A stretch of 64,000 bases of DNA. Origin: Iodobacter ciconiae. GTDB lineage: Bacteria; Pseudomonadota; Gammaproteobacteria; Burkholderiales; Chitinibacteraceae. Made by a program: the position numbers and the translations under genes. This document shows positions 38,011 through 49,281 of the stretch, in pieces. The stretch is taken from positions 3,100,001 through 3,164,000 of the forward strand of contig NZ_CP034433.1 of assembly GCF_003952345.1 (NCBI RefSeq), read 5' to 3'. The notes below the pieces were generated by a model, which worked only from the letters and a program-made list of their open reading frames with translations, ran no database searches and was not told the DNA's origin. Position 1 is the stretch's first letter, and each line of letters begins with the position of its first letter.

Positions 38011-41000
38011 TCAGGCGTTATATCCCAGATTAGGTGCTAAATCGCGCTCGGCTTGCTCGATCGTTACTCCACGGCGTATTGCGTAGCTTTCTACCTGATC
38101 TTTCTCGATTTTGCCCACTGCAAAGTATTGCGCTTGCGGGTGGCTGAAGTAGAAGCCGCTGACGGCTGCGGTAGGCAGCATGGCGTAGCCCTCGGTAAGG
38201 CTCATGCCGATGCTGGCGGGGTCGATCAGATTAAATAAGCCGGTTTTGGGTGTGTGATCCGGGCAGGCGGGGTAGCCAGGGGCGGGGCGGATGCCCTGGT
38301 ATTTTTCGTCGGTGAGATCATCCACAGGCAGGTTTTCATCCGGCACATAGCCCCATAGCTCTTTGCGAATTTTTTCGTGCATATATTCGGCAAAGCCTTC
38401 GGCAAAACGATCGGCCAAGGCTTTCACCATAATGGCGTTGTAATCATCGCTCGCGAGCTCGAAGCGCTCTACATGCTGGTCAATATTCAGCCCGCCGGTT
38501 ACGGCAAATGCGCCGATATAGTCCCTTACACCGCTGTCTTTTGGCGCAATAAAGTCAGCCAGGCACCAGTTTGGCTTGCCAGCTGCCTTGGCATTTTGCT
38601 GGCGCAGATTGTGCCAGGTCATCAGGCGCTCGCCGTTTTCCGGGTGGTAGATTTCAATATCGTCTTCCACGCTGCTGGCCGGGAAAAGGCCGATTACTCC
38701 GTTGGCTTGCACCCACTCGCCTTCAATCATTTTGGCCATTAGCGCCTGGGCATCGGCAAACAGGGCCGTGGCAGCCTCTCCCACCACTTCGTCTGTCAGA
38801 ATGCGCGGATATTTACCAGCCAGCTCCCAGGCGTTAAAGAAAGGGCTCCAGTCGATATAGGGGGCGATGTCCTGCAGCGGCACTTTTTCAAAGTGCATCA
38901 CACCCAGCTGCTTAGGTTTGGGCGGGGTGTAGCTGCTCCAGTCTATTTCAAATTTATTGGCGCGGGCCGTGGCAATCGGCAGCAGCTTGCTCTTGCCTTT
39001 GTTTTCATGAATGGTGCGGATATTCTGGTATTCGGCGCGTAGCTTTTGCATAAAGGCGGGCTTTAGCTCATCGCTTAACAGATTGGAGCATACGCCTACC
39101 GCGCGGCTGGCATCGGGCACGTAAACCACGGGGCCATTGGCGTAGCCCGGCTCAATTTTAACCGCAGTGTGTACTTTAGACGTGGTGGCTCCACCAATCA
39201 GCAGCGGAATATCAAAACCCTGGCGCTGCATTTCTTTGGCCACATGGCTCATTTCTTCCAGGCTAGGCGTAATCAGGCCAGAGAGGCCAATCATATCTGC
39301 GCCGATTTCTTTGGCGGTATCGAGGATTTTTTGTGCAGGCACCATTACGCCAAGGTCGGTCACTTTGTAGTTATTACAGCGGAGCACCACACCCACAATA
39401 TTTTTGCCGATATCGTGCACATCGCCTTTTACCGTTGCCATCACAATATTGCCTTTGGCGGGCGCGTCCTGCAGGCCCATGGCGATTTTTTCGGCTTCGA
39501 TAAAGGGCTCTAGGTGCGCAACGGCGGCCTTCATCACGCGGGCAGATTTAACTACCTGCGGCAAAAACATCTGGCCTGATCCAAACAGATCGCCCACATG
39601 GTTCATGCCGTTCATCAGCATGCCTTCGATCACATGAATCGGGCGCTCGCAGGCGAGGCGTGCTTCCTCAGTGTCTTCCAGAATAAAGGTGGTATTGCCG
39701 CGTACCAGCGCATGGGTGATGCGCTCTTGCAGCGTGCCATTGCGCCAACCCAGATCCTCGGTTTTCCCTTGGCTTGCGTCGCCTTTAAAGCGCTCGGCAA
39801 TTTCGATCAGCCGTTCGGTGACATCCAGATTGCCCTCGGTGAGCGGTGCTCCGGCGCTGGTGCCTGCGGGCAGCATTAACACCACGTCTTCGATTAAATC
39901 GCGTAATTCGCGTGGCACTTCTTCGTAAACTTCCAGCGCGCCCGCGTTCACAATCCCCATGGTCATGCCTTTTTTAATGGCGTGATAAAGGAAGACGGCG
40001 TGGATGGCTTCGCGCACTTTATTATTGCCACGGAAGGAGAACGACACATTCGACACGCCGCCGCTAACCTTGGCGTGCGGCAGATTCTGGTGAATCCAGC
40101 CGGTGGCTTCGATAAAGTCCAGCCCATAGCGGGCGTGCTCTTCAATCCCTGTGGCCACCGCAAAGATATTCGGGTCGAAAATAATATCGGCCGGATCCAT
40201 GCCTACTTCATCGACCAGAATGCGGTAGCTCTTTTCGCAGATTTCTACTTTACGGGCATAGGTATCGGCCTGACCGACTTCATCGAAAGCCATCACGATC
40301 ACCGCTGCGCCGTAGTCTTTGACCAGACGGGCGTGGTGTTTAAAGGCTTCAACGCCTTCTTTCATCGAGATCGAGTTAACAATGCACTTGCCCTGCACGC
40401 ACTTCAAACCGGCTTCGATCACCTCCCATTTGGACGAGTCGATCATGATCGGTACGCGCGAGATATCCGGCTCGGCAGCGATCAGGTTCAGGAAGGTGAC
40501 CATGGCCTTATGGGCGTCCAGCATGCCCTCGTCCATATTGATGTCGATGACTTGCGCGCCGTTTTCAACCTGCTGACGCGCCACCACCAAGGCCTGTGGA
40601 TAATCACCATTTAAAATTAGCCGGGCAAAGGCTTTGGAGCCGGTCACGTTGGTGCGCTCACCCACGTTCACAAATAAATCGCTATCGCCGATATTAAATG
40701 GCTCTAGGCCAGAAAGGCGGCATTTGGCTTTGATCTCGGGCAAGGCACGTGGTGGCAGATCTTTGACCGCCGCATACATGGCGGCGATGTGTGCCGGTGT
40801 GGTGCCGCAACAGCCGCCGACAATATTGATCAGGCCTGATTCGGCCCATTCTTTGATCGACTCGGCCATCATGGCCGGGTCCAAATCGTAGCCACCAAAA
40901 GCATTTGGTAAGCCCGCATTGGCGTGGACTGAAACAAAGCTTTCAGAAATCCGGCTCATTTCTTCTACATACTGACGCAGCAAATCTGGCCCTAGCGCAC

Positions 41001-41784
41001 AGTTCAGCCCGTAGCTGATGGCGTCTGAGTGGCGCAGGCTGTTGTAAAACGCTTCGGTGGTCTGGCCGGTTAAGGTGCGGCCAGACTGGTCGGTAATCGT
41101 ACCGGAAACCATCACCGGTAATTGATCTTGTTTGGCGATATTATTTTTGCGGAAATACTGTTTAATCGCGAACACTGCGGCTTTGGCGTTCAGCGTGTCG
41201 AAAATCGTTTCAACCAGCAGAATATCCGCGCCGCCTTTCACCAGGCCGTCGATGGCCTCTAGGTAGCTTTTAACCAGCGCATCAAAGGTGACATTACGAT
41301 AGCCCGGATCGTTTACATCGGGGCTGATCGAGCAGGTGCGGTTGGTTGGCCCTAAAACACCGGCGCAGTAGCGCGGCTTATTCGGTGTTTTGGCGGTTTG
41401 CGCCACGCATAAATCTTTTACCAGCTTGGCAGCGGCAAAATTCAGCTCCCAAACCAGGCTTTCCATTTCATAATCGGCCATGGCAATCGAGGTGCCGTTA
41501 AAGCTATTGGTCTCGATAATATCTGCGCCTGCATCCAGATATGCCTGATGGATTTCGCTGATAATTTGCGGTTGGCTCAGCACCAGCAAATCGTTATTGC
41601 CTTTGACATCGCAAGCCCAATTGGCAAAACGCTCCCCACGATAATCGGCTTCTTGCAAATCGTAAGCCTGAATCATCGTACCCATGCCGCCGTCTAAAAT
41701 CAGAATGCGCTGTTTGAGCTGGTTTTGTAGTTCCGAATGAAGACTCTGAGGGCGGGTCATGGGCTGGTCCAATCTGGGCATCAT
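38011..41784 (-). CDS. metH: Cobalamin-dependent methionine synthase
   Basis: Transfers the methyl group of methyl-tetrahydrofolate through cobalamin to homocysteine. 1257 residues with all four modules: homocysteine-binding ([10 protein letters not shown]; zinc cysteines in GLNCALG and [12 protein letters not shown]), pterin-binding (about 350-620), B12-binding with the axial His in DVHDIGKN, and the reactivation domain ([14 protein letters not shown]). The first ATG (41784) has little ribosome-site support; an ATG 24 bp downstream (MTRPQ) is a possible start. It pairs with bluB through its cofactor. Confidence 0.97.
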   Translation of the reverse strand: MMPRLDQPMTRPQSLHSELQNQLKQRILILDGGMGTMIQAYDLQEADYRGERFANWACDVKGNNDLLVLSQPQIISEIHQAYLDAGADIIETNSFNGTSIAMADYEMESLVWELNFAAAKLVKDLCVAQTAKTPNKPRYCAGVLGPTNRTCSISPDVNDPGYRNVTFDALVKSYLEAIDGLVKGGADILLVETIFDTLNAKAAVFAIKQYFRKNNIAKQDQLPVMVSGTITDQSGRTLTGQTTEAFYNSLRHSDAISYGLNCALGPDLLRQYVEEMSRISESFVSVHANAGLPNAFGGYDLDPAMMAESIKEWAESGLINIVGGCCGTTPAHIAAMYAAVKDLPPRALPEIKAKCRLSGLEPFNIGDSDLFVNVGERTNVTGSKAFARLILNGDYPQALVVARQQVENGAQVIDINMDEGMLDAHKAMVTFLNLIAAEPDISRVPIMIDSSKWEVIEAGLKCVQGKCIVNSISMKEGVEAFKHHARLVKDYGAAVIVMAFDEVGQADTYARKVEICEKSYRILVDEVGMDPADIIFDPNIFAVATGIEEHARYGLDFIEATGWIHQNLPHAKVSGGVSNVSFSFRGNNKVREAIHAVFLYHAIKKGMTMGIVNAGALEVYEEVPRELRDLIEDVVLMLPAGTSAGAPLTEGNLDVTERLIEIAERFKGDASQGKTEDLGWRNGTLQERITHALVRGNTTFILEDTEEARLACERPIHVIEGMLMNGMNHVGDLFGSGQMFLPQVVKSARVMKAAVAHLEPFIEAEKIAMGLQDAPAKGNIVMATVKGDVHDIGKNIVGVVLRCNNYKVTDLGVMVPAQKILDTAKEIGADMIGLSGLITPSLEEMSHVAKEMQRQGFDIPLLIGGATTSKVHTAVKIEPGYANGPVVYVPDASRAVGVCSNLLSDELKPAFMQKLRAEYQNIRTIHENKGKSKLLPIATARANKFEIDWSSYTPPKPKQLGVMHFEKVPLQDIAPYIDWSPFFNAWELAGKYPRILTDEVVGEAATALFADAQALMAKMIEGEWVQANGVIGLFPASSVEDDIEIYHPENGERLMTWHNLRQQNAKAAGKPNWCLADFIAPKDSGVRDYIGAFAVTGGLNIDQHVERFELASDDYNAIMVKALADRFAEGFAEYMHEKIRKELWGYVPDENLPVDDLTDEKYQGIRPAPGYPACPDHTPKTGLFNLIDPASIGMSLTEGYAMLPTAAVSGFYFSHPQAQYFAVGKIEKDQVESYAIRRGVTIEQAERDLAPNLGYNA

Positions 41785-41949
41785 GCAAAATTGATAACTT
41801 TACCATGCCAAGCAGAGGGTTTCGTCTTTGGATAAGTAGTTTCATTAATTCCGATGCAGAAAGCTTTCAATCAGGTTATCGTTTGTTTGTGATTGGCTTT
41901 ATTTTTTTGTCAGGTTTGTTCGGTGTAATGACTACCTAAAGAGGAAATT

Positions 41950-42921
41950 ATGATGCAAACCCAGGTGATTCGTATCCACTCTCATGGTGATAGCAGTGTA
42001 ATGCAGCTTGAAAATGAGGTTTTGCCAGCACCGCAGGTAGGTGAAGTCTTGTTGAGCCAGACTGCGATTGGTGTTAATTTTATTGATACCTATCATCGTT
42101 CAGGTTTGTATCCGCTTAGCCTGCCTTCAGGTTTGGGTGTTGAAGCGTGTGGCGTGGTTAGGGCGATCGGCCCCGACGTGACTGAGTTTAAGCTGGGGGA
42201 CAGGGTGGCTTATGCCGGTGGCGCTGTGGGTGCTTATGCATCGTATCGGGTGATGCCGGCAGAGAAACTGGTGCTTGTTCCGGCAGGGGTGAGTGATGAT
42301 ATTGCAGCCGGGACGCTGCTGCGGGGGATGACGGCGCAATACCTGCTTAAGCAGACTTTTCCGGTGCACGTAGGGCAAACGATTTTATTTCATGCGGCTG
42401 CCGGTGGTGTAGGTCAGCTGGCTTGCCAGTGGGCACGAGAGCTGGGGGCTACAGTTATTGGTACTGTGGGCTCTGAGGCAAAAGCAGTAATTGCGCGCCG
42501 TTATTGTGATTATGTGATTAGTTATGAGCGTTTTTCTGAGCAGGTTCGTGAAATAACAGGTGGCAAGGGCGTCCCTGTGGTGTATGACGGAGTGGGGGCA
42601 GATACTTTTGCAGGTTCGCTAGATTGCCTGACCCCACGTGGAATGCTGGTGAGTTTTGGTAATGCATCGGGCCCTGTCCCGCCTTTTGAGCCGGCAATTC
42701 TGGCACATAAAGGTTCACTTTTCTTTACACGTCCTACACTGGGGCATTACACCTCAACAAGAGCCGAGCTGGTGAATACAGCTGCAGACTATTTCCATGC
42801 AGTGCGTCGTGGTTTACTCAAGCCAGAAATTGGCCAGACTTACGCATTGGCAGATGTGGCACAGGCCCATCAGGATTTGGCACTGCGAAAAACGCAAGGC
42901 TCTACTTTATTACGGCCTTAA
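41950..42921 (+). CDS. NADPH:quinone oxidoreductase, zinc-independent MDR family
   Basis: A 323-residue medium-chain reductase. The N-terminal half has GVNFIDTYHRSGLYP, typical of quinone reductase 1 (QorA). The nucleotide site is AAAGGVGQLACQWA and the catalytic zinc cysteines of alcohol dehydrogenases are absent. ATG at 41950 follows AGAGGAAA. It diverges from metH and is coupled to a small esterase gene 4 bp downstream. Confidence 0.93.
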   Translation: MMQTQVIRIHSHGDSSVMQLENEVLPAPQVGEVLLSQTAIGVNFIDTYHRSGLYPLSLPSGLGVEACGVVRAIGPDVTEFKLGDRVAYAGGAVGAYASYRVMPAEKLVLVPAGVSDDIAAGTLLRGMTAQYLLKQTFPVHVGQTILFHAAAGGVGQLACQWARELGATVIGTVGSEAKAVIARRYCDYVISYERFSEQVREITGGKGVPVVYDGVGADTFAGSLDCLTPRGMLVSFGNASGPVPPFEPAILAHKGSLFFTRPTLGHYTSTRAELVNTAADYFHAVRRGLLKPEIGQTYALADVAQAHQDLALRKTQGSTLLRP

Positions 42922-42925
42922 AAAA

Positions 42926-43507
42926 ATGCTACTTCGCCCGCACATTATTTATCTGCACGGTTTTTTATCCAGCCCTCTATCGCAAAAAGCACAGGAAATG
43001 GCTGGCTGGATGAGAGAGCAGGGCTTACAGGATTATTTTCATTGCCCTCAGCTGCCTATGGATCCCAATGCTGCGGGAGCGTTGCTTCAGGGTTTGTTTT
43101 TTCATTTAGCACATGAAGATATTTGCGTTGTGGGTAGTTCATTAGGCGGTTTTTTTGCCACATGGGCTGCTGAAACTTTTGCTTGTCGTGCAGTGCTGAT
43201 TAATCCTGCGGTAAGGCCTTATGAAAGAATTAATGAATATCTGGGACCTCAGCGCAATTACCAGACGGGCGAAATTCATTTGATAGATGCCTGCTTTGCC
43301 GAGCAGCTACAGGCGTTCGAACGCCAGCCAAGCCAGCCGGACAAATATTGGTTACTTACACAGACGGGTGATGAGGTATTGGATTATCAAATAGGTGTGA
43401 GTTATTACTCAGCCTGCCGTCAAACGATTATTCAAGGGGGTGACCATGCTTTTGCCGATTTTAAGCCGTGGTTGCCCGAAATATGGGGCTTTGCCCAAGG
43501 TCGATAA
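42926..43507 (+). CDS. YqiA-like esterase (UPF0227 / alpha-beta hydrolase)
   Basis: A 193-residue small alpha/beta hydrolase. IIYLHGFLSSP opens the fold, GSSLGG puts the nucleophile at Ser72, and GDHAFADF near the C-terminus supplies the His. This is the YqiA pattern, whose natural substrate is not established. The start ATG at 42926 is 4 bp after the qor stop with no Shine-Dalgarno of its own, so translation is probably coupled. Confidence 0.88.
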   Translation: MLLRPHIIYLHGFLSSPLSQKAQEMAGWMREQGLQDYFHCPQLPMDPNAAGALLQGLFFHLAHEDICVVGSSLGGFFATWAAETFACRAVLINPAVRPYERINEYLGPQRNYQTGEIHLIDACFAEQLQAFERQPSQPDKYWLLTQTGDEVLDYQIGVSYYSACRQTIIQGGDHAFADFKPWLPEIWGFAQGR

Positions 43508-43614
43508 AACTTGATATAACCGTGCTGTTTAGAGCTGGTTTTTGATAGCATTATTGTTTTGTAAGGCGGGGTAGCCTCGCCCGATGTCTGAGATATTTGT
43601 TTAAGGATTAAAGC

Positions 43615-44523
43615 ATGACTCCACAAAGTGGAATTCTTCCTCCTGCCAATGGGCACGCACTATTTACCTTGTTTAGGCGGAGGCTGGGCAGGCGTGCCGA
43701 TGCGCGGTTAAAGGCGTTGCTAGCCAGTGTTTCAGATCGGATTACTCAATTGCAGGGCGAGGATCCACAGGCAAGCGGAGTGCTTGCGTTTGGCTCTCAT
43801 GTCTGGCCCGAGCTCTACAGCAGCAAGCCTGTTTTATTGCGGGATTTTCCTTCCATTTCAGGGGCGATTCATCCCGCGCCGGTTAGTGAAGTCGATGTTT
43901 TGCTCCATTTACGTGGCGAGCGCTATGATCTGCTGCATGAATTTGCAGATCAGTTGAGCGCTGAAATGTCGGAATGGCTGGATGTGATCGAAACGGTACA
44001 TGGTTTTCGCTACCGGGATGCACGTGATCTGACCGGCTTTGTGGATGGGACTGAAAATCCGGTAGGTGAGGAGCGTGCAGAAGTTGCATTACTGGTGGAT
44101 GGTGATTGGGGTGGGGGCAGTTATATTCACCTGCAGCGCTATGTGCACCGTATGGAGCAATGGAAAAAACTTCCGGTGCGCCAGCAAGAAGCAGTGATTG
44201 GGCGTAGTAAGGAAAGTAATGAAGAAATCGCCGATGAGGATCGGCCGCACACTGCCCACATTAGTCGGGTGATTATTGAGGAGGATGGTGAAGAGCTGGC
44301 GATGCTCAGGCACTCCATGCCTTATGGTCAGCCCGGTGGAGAAAAGGGACTTTATTTTATTTCCTACTGTAAAACTCCCCTGGTGTTTGAAAAAATGCTG
44401 ACCAGAATGGTCGCGCCTACATCAGATGGCAGAGTTGATCATTTGCTTAATTTCACGCGCGCAGTAACGGGGGCCGCATTTTTTGCGCCTAGTATTGAGC
44501 AGCTAAAGCAATTGCAAAAATAA
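43615..44523 (+). CDS. Dye-decolorizing (DyP-type) heme peroxidase
   Basis: A 302-residue cytosolic heme peroxidase without a Tat signal, closest in style to YfeX. The DyP motif GFVDGTENP begins at about residue 141 with the distal Asp, and AHISRV holds the likely proximal His. It oxidises porphyrinogens or dyes with peroxide in characterised relatives; the physiological substrate here is unknown. No encapsulin or iron-uptake gene is adjacent. Confidence 0.93.
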   Translation: MTPQSGILPPANGHALFTLFRRRLGRRADARLKALLASVSDRITQLQGEDPQASGVLAFGSHVWPELYSSKPVLLRDFPSISGAIHPAPVSEVDVLLHLRGERYDLLHEFADQLSAEMSEWLDVIETVHGFRYRDARDLTGFVDGTENPVGEERAEVALLVDGDWGGGSYIHLQRYVHRMEQWKKLPVRQQEAVIGRSKESNEEIADEDRPHTAHISRVIIEEDGEELAMLRHSMPYGQPGGEKGLYFISYCKTPLVFEKMLTRMVAPTSDGRVDHLLNFTRAVTGAAFFAPSIEQLKQLQK

Positions 44524-44706
44524 AACAGCAGCTTATTTAGGTATTTTTTGCTGCCGTAAATTCAAGCCGTAGCTCGCGTTTTAGCGTTGTTATGGCTTGA
44601 TTTTTTTTGGCTAGCATTCTGTGCTCTGTGCTTGTTCAGGAAAATCCCGATTGCTGTAAAAAATGAACGCGCCCACATTGTGTGGACACATTCGAGGGGA
44701 GTTTTT

Positions 44707-45900
44707 ATGCAATTTGTTCAGAAATCAGCCGTGCTATCTGCAGCTCTTGCTTTGGCGCTGACAGCGTGTGGTCAAAAACCGGAAAGCAATACCGGGGCAT
44801 CTGCTCCGGCCCCTGCTGCCGTATCTGCTGGCGATTTATCGGTCGTACAAATTGGTTTTGCAGCGCCGCTGACAGGGCCACAAGCGCATTATGGCAAGGG
44901 CTACCAAAATGGCGTGCAACTGGCGATTGATGATGTAAACGAAACTAAACCCACGCTGGATGGCAAGCCTGTTAAGTTTGAACTGGTGGCTGAAGATGAT
45001 ATGGCAGATCCCAAAACAGCCACTCAGGTTGCCGAGAAATTTGTAGATAGAAAAGTAGCCGGGATTATCGGGCACTTTAATTCTGGCTGTGCGATTCCAG
45101 CTTCCAAAATCTACTCAGATGCAGGCCTACCGCAAATTGCGATGGCCACTGCGCCTGCTTATACGGCTCAAGGTTTTAAAACGGCCTTTCGTTCGCTGAC
45201 TTCTGATTCACAGCTTGGCTCGGTTATCGGTAAATACACGGTAGAAAAGCTAGGTGCTAAGAAAATCGCCATCATTGATGATCGTTCTGCTTATGGACAG
45301 GGTTTGGCTGATGAGTTTGAAAAAGCTGCTAAGGCTGCCGGTGCAGAAATTGTGAAGCGCGAGTTTACCAGTGATAAAGAGACAGATTTCACCTCGATTC
45401 TTACTTCTATCAAAGGCACTAAGCCGGATGTCATTTTTTACGGTGGCTCTGATGCGCAGTCCGGTCCTATGGCGCGTCAAAAGAAACGCCTAGCCATTAA
45501 TGCACCGATTGTTTCTGGTGAAATGACCCGCTCGGATACCTTCCTGAAATTAGCTGGCCCGGATGCAGAAGGCACTGTTGCCGCACTGGCTGGCCAGCCT
45601 CTGGATCTGATGCCGGGCGGTAAAGATTTTGCGGCTCGTTATAAAGCCAAATACGGTGAGCTAGAAATTTATACTCCATACGGTTATGACTCTACCCGCC
45701 TGATGCTGGCCGCAATGCAGGCTGCCGGTTCGGCCAGCCCGGCTAAATATTTGCCGGTACTGGCTAAAATCAAGCACAGCGGAGTGACTTCCAGCAATAT
45801 CAGCTTTGATGACAAAGGCGATTTGCAAGACGGTAGCCTGACAGTGTACAAAGTGAAAGACGGTAAGTGGGAAGTACTGGAAACATTGGGCGGAAAGTAA
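44707..45900 (+). CDS. Branched-chain amino-acid type ABC substrate-binding lipoprotein
   Basis: A 397-residue periplasmic binding protein of the Leu/Ile/Val family. The lipobox ALTAC puts the lipid-modified Cys at 21; a Ser/Ala/Pro linker follows, then IGFAAPLTGPQAHYGKGYQNGV and GIIGHFNSGCAIPASKIY, typical of LivJ/LivK. Start ATG 44707 lies behind GAGGGGAG; a longer frame lacks a ribosome site. It has its own terminator and no permease or ATPase genes beside it, so it probably feeds a transporter encoded elsewhere. Confidence 0.92.
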   Translation: MQFVQKSAVLSAALALALTACGQKPESNTGASAPAPAAVSAGDLSVVQIGFAAPLTGPQAHYGKGYQNGVQLAIDDVNETKPTLDGKPVKFELVAEDDMADPKTATQVAEKFVDRKVAGIIGHFNSGCAIPASKIYSDAGLPQIAMATAPAYTAQGFKTAFRSLTSDSQLGSVIGKYTVEKLGAKKIAIIDDRSAYGQGLADEFEKAAKAAGAEIVKREFTSDKETDFTSILTSIKGTKPDVIFYGGSDAQSGPMARQKKRLAINAPIVSGEMTRSDTFLKLAGPDAEGTVAALAGQPLDLMPGGKDFAARYKAKYGELEIYTPYGYDSTRLMLAAMQAAGSASPAKYLPVLAKIKHSGVTSSNISFDDKGDLQDGSLTVYKVKDGKWEVLETLGGK

Positions 45901-45947
45901 GTTTATTTCAGTCTGCATGCAAGTTGGTGAGTAAGATTACCTTTTAA

Positions 45948-45978
45948 TGCAAACTGGCCCGCCGGTTTGCATTTTTTT
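45948..45978 (+). terminator. Terminator of the binding-lipoprotein gene
   Basis: TGCAAACTGG pairs with CCGGTTTGCA (one G-T pair) around CCCG, followed by seven T. Confidence 0.9.
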
Positions 45979-46012
45979 ATGCTCGCACGCCAGAAAATAA
46001 CCACCACTCAAA

Positions 46013-46103
46013 ACCCAGATCTTGAACTACGGAGGGCACAGAGGACACGAAGTTTCATGGAGAAAACCTGGCTTTGCTTGTGTTTTTCTCTGTGGTTTAA
46101 GAT
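46013..46103. repeat. CTCTGTG-type dispersed repeat, copy 4
   Basis: Left part CTTGAACTACGGAGGGCACAG and GGAGAAAACC, right part TTTTTCTCTGTGGTTTAAG, so the ends are inverted. It sits just before the next gene and shares GGAGAAAACC with copy 2 after udp. Confidence 0.65.
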
Positions 46104-46124
46104 TCATGAGTCAGGAGCAGTGCT

Positions 46125-47075
46125 TTGAATACTAAAACGCCCGAGCAGCGATGGCAGTGGTTGCAGAGCGGGCCGGGTTTGGCGGCTTTAAGTGAGGCTT
46201 GCCCGGAGGATTGGCTCCTTGTACGTGAGGAGCTGGCATCGGTGTTTGCGCGGCGTAATCCAGCCGAGCTTAAGCAGTTGGTCGAGCGTTCTTCTCAGCG
46301 CGTTAAGCCAGATGCGCGGTTTTTATCAGGCGAGCGAAATGGCCGGGCTTTTGACGACTTTGTACATGCTCAAGTTCGTCAGCGTATGGCTGAACTGGCC
46401 CTGCGCCAATATGCTTTTTCTGCCGCAACGGGCGTGTATCAGGGCAAAGTCAGGTTTAATTTCTTTAATGGTTTTCTGGCACAAAAGCTTTTATTTAAGC
46501 ATGATTTAGTCAGAAAACCGGTTTCGATGCGGGCATTTAAGTGCGTTTGGCCGCTGTTATGGCAAAAGCGGCTCCTAATGCCTCTGGTAGAAAAACGCGG
46601 GATTTATTGTTTTTATAGCCGAGAGTTAATTGCAGGCCTAACCCGGATTATTGGCCAGCGTAGTTGCCTGGAGATTGCCGCAGGGGACGGTACGCTTAGC
46701 CGGTTTTTAAGTGATAAAAATGTGGATATCACGGCTAGCGATGATTTTAGCTGGGGAAAAGTGGTGCAATATCCTGAAGCGGTGCAGCGTTTGGACGCCG
46801 CCGCCGCCATTGCCCGATTTAATCCGCAGGTAGTGATTTGTTCGTGGCCCCCTTCGGGAAATCGTTTTGAAAAACAGATATTCCGCACTCGTAGCGTGGA
46901 AACTTATATTGTGATTGGCAGCCATTCACGCTTTATTACCGGCAACTGGGTCGATTATGAAGCACAAACGGGATTTGATTGGCAGGAAAATACTGCGCTT
47001 AGCAAACTGGTGCTGCCACCTGAATTAAAGGCCGGGGTATGGATTTTTCAGCGTAAAAGCATCCCGCCTGATTAA
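46125..47075 (+). CDS. Putative SAM-dependent methyltransferase-like protein
   Basis: A 316-residue protein. Residues about 185-215 hold a class I motif (CLEIAAGDGTLSRFL, then ITASDD), which suggests binding of S-adenosylmethionine. The N-terminal 180 residues are basic and helical and I do not recognise them. The PPSGNRFEKQIF region after the motif has no catalytic signature I can name. The start is TTG at 46125 with GGAG upstream. Methyltransferase fold likely; substrate unknown. Confidence 0.7.
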   Translation: MNTKTPEQRWQWLQSGPGLAALSEACPEDWLLVREELASVFARRNPAELKQLVERSSQRVKPDARFLSGERNGRAFDDFVHAQVRQRMAELALRQYAFSAATGVYQGKVRFNFFNGFLAQKLLFKHDLVRKPVSMRAFKCVWPLLWQKRLLMPLVEKRGIYCFYSRELIAGLTRIIGQRSCLEIAAGDGTLSRFLSDKNVDITASDDFSWGKVVQYPEAVQRLDAAAAIARFNPQVVICSWPPSGNRFEKQIFRTRSVETYIVIGSHSRFITGNWVDYEAQTGFDWQENTALSKLVLPPELKAGVWIFQRKSIPPD

Positions 47076-47155
47076 ATTATCCAGGCTCGCTTGGTCTTTT
47101 TTCAGAAGCGGTTTTACGAATACAATTTATCGCTCTTTACATTTCTGGCTGATGA

Positions 47156-49135
47156 TTAAACCTTTAATTTGCTCACACTTTCCTGTAAGCGAGATGCTAC
47201 CTGCTGTAGCTCTTTAGAGGCGTGCAGGCCTTTTTCGGTGTAGGTGCGGCTGCCATCTGCTTCTCTGGCAATGGTTTCAACATGCAGGGCTACATGTTCA
47301 CTGGCGGTGCGTTGTTCAAGCAGGGTGTCGCTGATCGCGCGTAATTGTCCGACTACACCACTCATTTGTTCTCTCATGGCATTCACTGACGCACTTACCT
47401 TTTTTGATGTGTGGCTGTTCCGTTCTACTTCCGCCACACTGTGATTCATACTGTTTACCGCATCCTGTGTAGCATGTTGGACTTTTCCTAAAACCCCGAC
47501 AATTTCTGCCGAAGAGCTGGATGTTCTTTCGGCTAGTTTACGCACTTCATCGGCAACAACGGCAAAGCCACGGCCCTGTTCTCCTGCGCGTGCGGCTTCA
47601 ATGGCGGCATTAAGTGCCAGCAGATTTGTCTGGTCGGCAATTTCCCGGATAACTCCTACCAGTGATGAAATCCGCGTTGATTCAACGCTCAGATGATTAA
47701 TACTGGTGGATACGGCGTTTATGCTGTCGGCTATTTGCTGCATCTGGCCAAACGCTGAGTCCACTTCCGCTACGCTTTGGAGCGCTTGTGTTTCTGATTG
47801 GGTCCCTAATTCCAGTGCGCTGCTGGCATGGGATGCACTTTCGGCAATGCTGGTAGAAAGTTGTTCAACCGCGCTGGATACCATCTGGGTTGTTTCACTT
47901 TGCCTGATCGCCATATCTGCAATGCTTGCAACTGTTTTGGCGTATTCAATTGCGATATCTCCCAGCAAAGTGGTGGCGATTTGTGTTTCTGCCACCATGC
48001 TGCGTAAGTCTTTTTGCATACTATCAATTGCTTGAAGCAGACTTCCCTGATCTGAAGGCGGGATTGGTACCGCTAAATTACCTGCAGCAATCAGCTTGAC
48101 CAGGGCAACAACGGTATTTGGGTCACTGCCAAGCTGCATACTGAGAGCACGATAAAAGGCCCAGCCAAGTAAGCTGATTAGTATGAGGGCCATAATAGCT
48201 GCACCAACATAGTAATTGCGTTTCTGAGTCAGGTCATCAACCCGTACTTGTAAAAGTTTATTGAGTGCGGCTTGCAGGCTTTGACTCAGCTCTTGCTGTG
48301 CTTTACTGCCTTGAGCGTGCCTCTGTAAGAGAGAGGGCAGGGCATCGGCTTTTAGGTTTTCCAGTGCTTGAGGGCTTAGTTCGCTTTGCAGTTTGTTATA
48401 TTGGCTGCTCATTGCATTTAAAGCGTTATCAAAGTGCTTATTCATTTCTGTATTGTAATTACCGACCCTGATTAAATTCCCTGTACTAAGGTCCAGATTT
48501 TGCTGGGCCATTGGCCTAAGTTCAATTAGACGGGTAGTCTGACCAGCTTGTCCAATTTTTAAACTGATAGCGCTGCGTGCCATATGTTCACCCAGTAAAT
48601 CCTGATAGGCAGGCAGGCGAAAGCAGACGGTATCCATCAGGTAATAGGTGTCGATATCAGGGTCCAGGGTGAGGTTGGATTGATCACAAGCATCAGAAAT
48701 ATGTTGGGTAATAAGGCTGGATAACCTGGCATAGCTTTGCTCTGCATCTTTGGGGTTTGTGGCATTTTGCTTGCGAAATTCTTCCCACGCCTGGCGCATG
48801 GCATCTCTTTTAGCATCAAAGCCTAAATCTTGTACTATTTGGATTTGTTCAGCATTGGAAAGTATTTTTTCAAACTCGCTGACCCACTCGCTATCATTAA
48901 CGGATAATTCTGCTACTTTGGTCGAGCGCAGTGGCTGCAAGCTGTTTTGTAAACTAAGCCACGGCTGGATATACGCCATTCCCTGTTGTTCACGGGCAGA
49001 GAAAAGACGGTTAGTTTCAGTGACTTTATAAAGAGAGTAGCCCAGAAAACAAATACCCATTGCGATGACCAGGCCCATTACGGCAAACCGGCCAGGGTAG
49101 CTGAGCGAGCGCATTAATCGTATTAAGTAGTTCAT
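47156..49135 (-). CDS. Methyl-accepting chemotaxis protein
   Basis: A 659-residue transmembrane receptor. The N-terminal membrane segment is at about 18-38 ([19 protein letters not shown]), a periplasmic helical region spans about 40-310, and the second membrane segment ([17 protein letters not shown]) is followed by a HAMP linker. The cytoplasmic signalling domain has the highly conserved hairpin tip [20 protein letters not shown]. There is no obvious C-terminal CheR-binding pentapeptide. The ligand is unknown. Confidence 0.95.
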   Translation of the reverse strand: MNYLIRLMRSLSYPGRFAVMGLVIAMGICFLGYSLYKVTETNRLFSAREQQGMAYIQPWLSLQNSLQPLRSTKVAELSVNDSEWVSEFEKILSNAEQIQIVQDLGFDAKRDAMRQAWEEFRKQNATNPKDAEQSYARLSSLITQHISDACDQSNLTLDPDIDTYYLMDTVCFRLPAYQDLLGEHMARSAISLKIGQAGQTTRLIELRPMAQQNLDLSTGNLIRVGNYNTEMNKHFDNALNAMSSQYNKLQSELSPQALENLKADALPSLLQRHAQGSKAQQELSQSLQAALNKLLQVRVDDLTQKRNYYVGAAIMALILISLLGWAFYRALSMQLGSDPNTVVALVKLIAAGNLAVPIPPSDQGSLLQAIDSMQKDLRSMVAETQIATTLLGDIAIEYAKTVASIADMAIRQSETTQMVSSAVEQLSTSIAESASHASSALELGTQSETQALQSVAEVDSAFGQMQQIADSINAVSTSINHLSVESTRISSLVGVIREIADQTNLLALNAAIEAARAGEQGRGFAVVADEVRKLAERTSSSSAEIVGVLGKVQHATQDAVNSMNHSVAEVERNSHTSKKVSASVNAMREQMSGVVGQLRAISDTLLEQRTASEHVALHVETIAREADGSRTYTEKGLHASKELQQVASRLQESVSKLKV

Positions 49136-49281
49136 CTCTGTGATCCAGAATGTGCCGAGTTTTTATCTTAGGCAGGATTTGCTGTTTCTTTATTTTTATC
49201 TATAGGTGAGCGGCTAAAAGGAATATGAGCTTTGTTTGGTTTTAATCTACTATAGATTAAGAGAAACTAGAGGTTAAAGTT

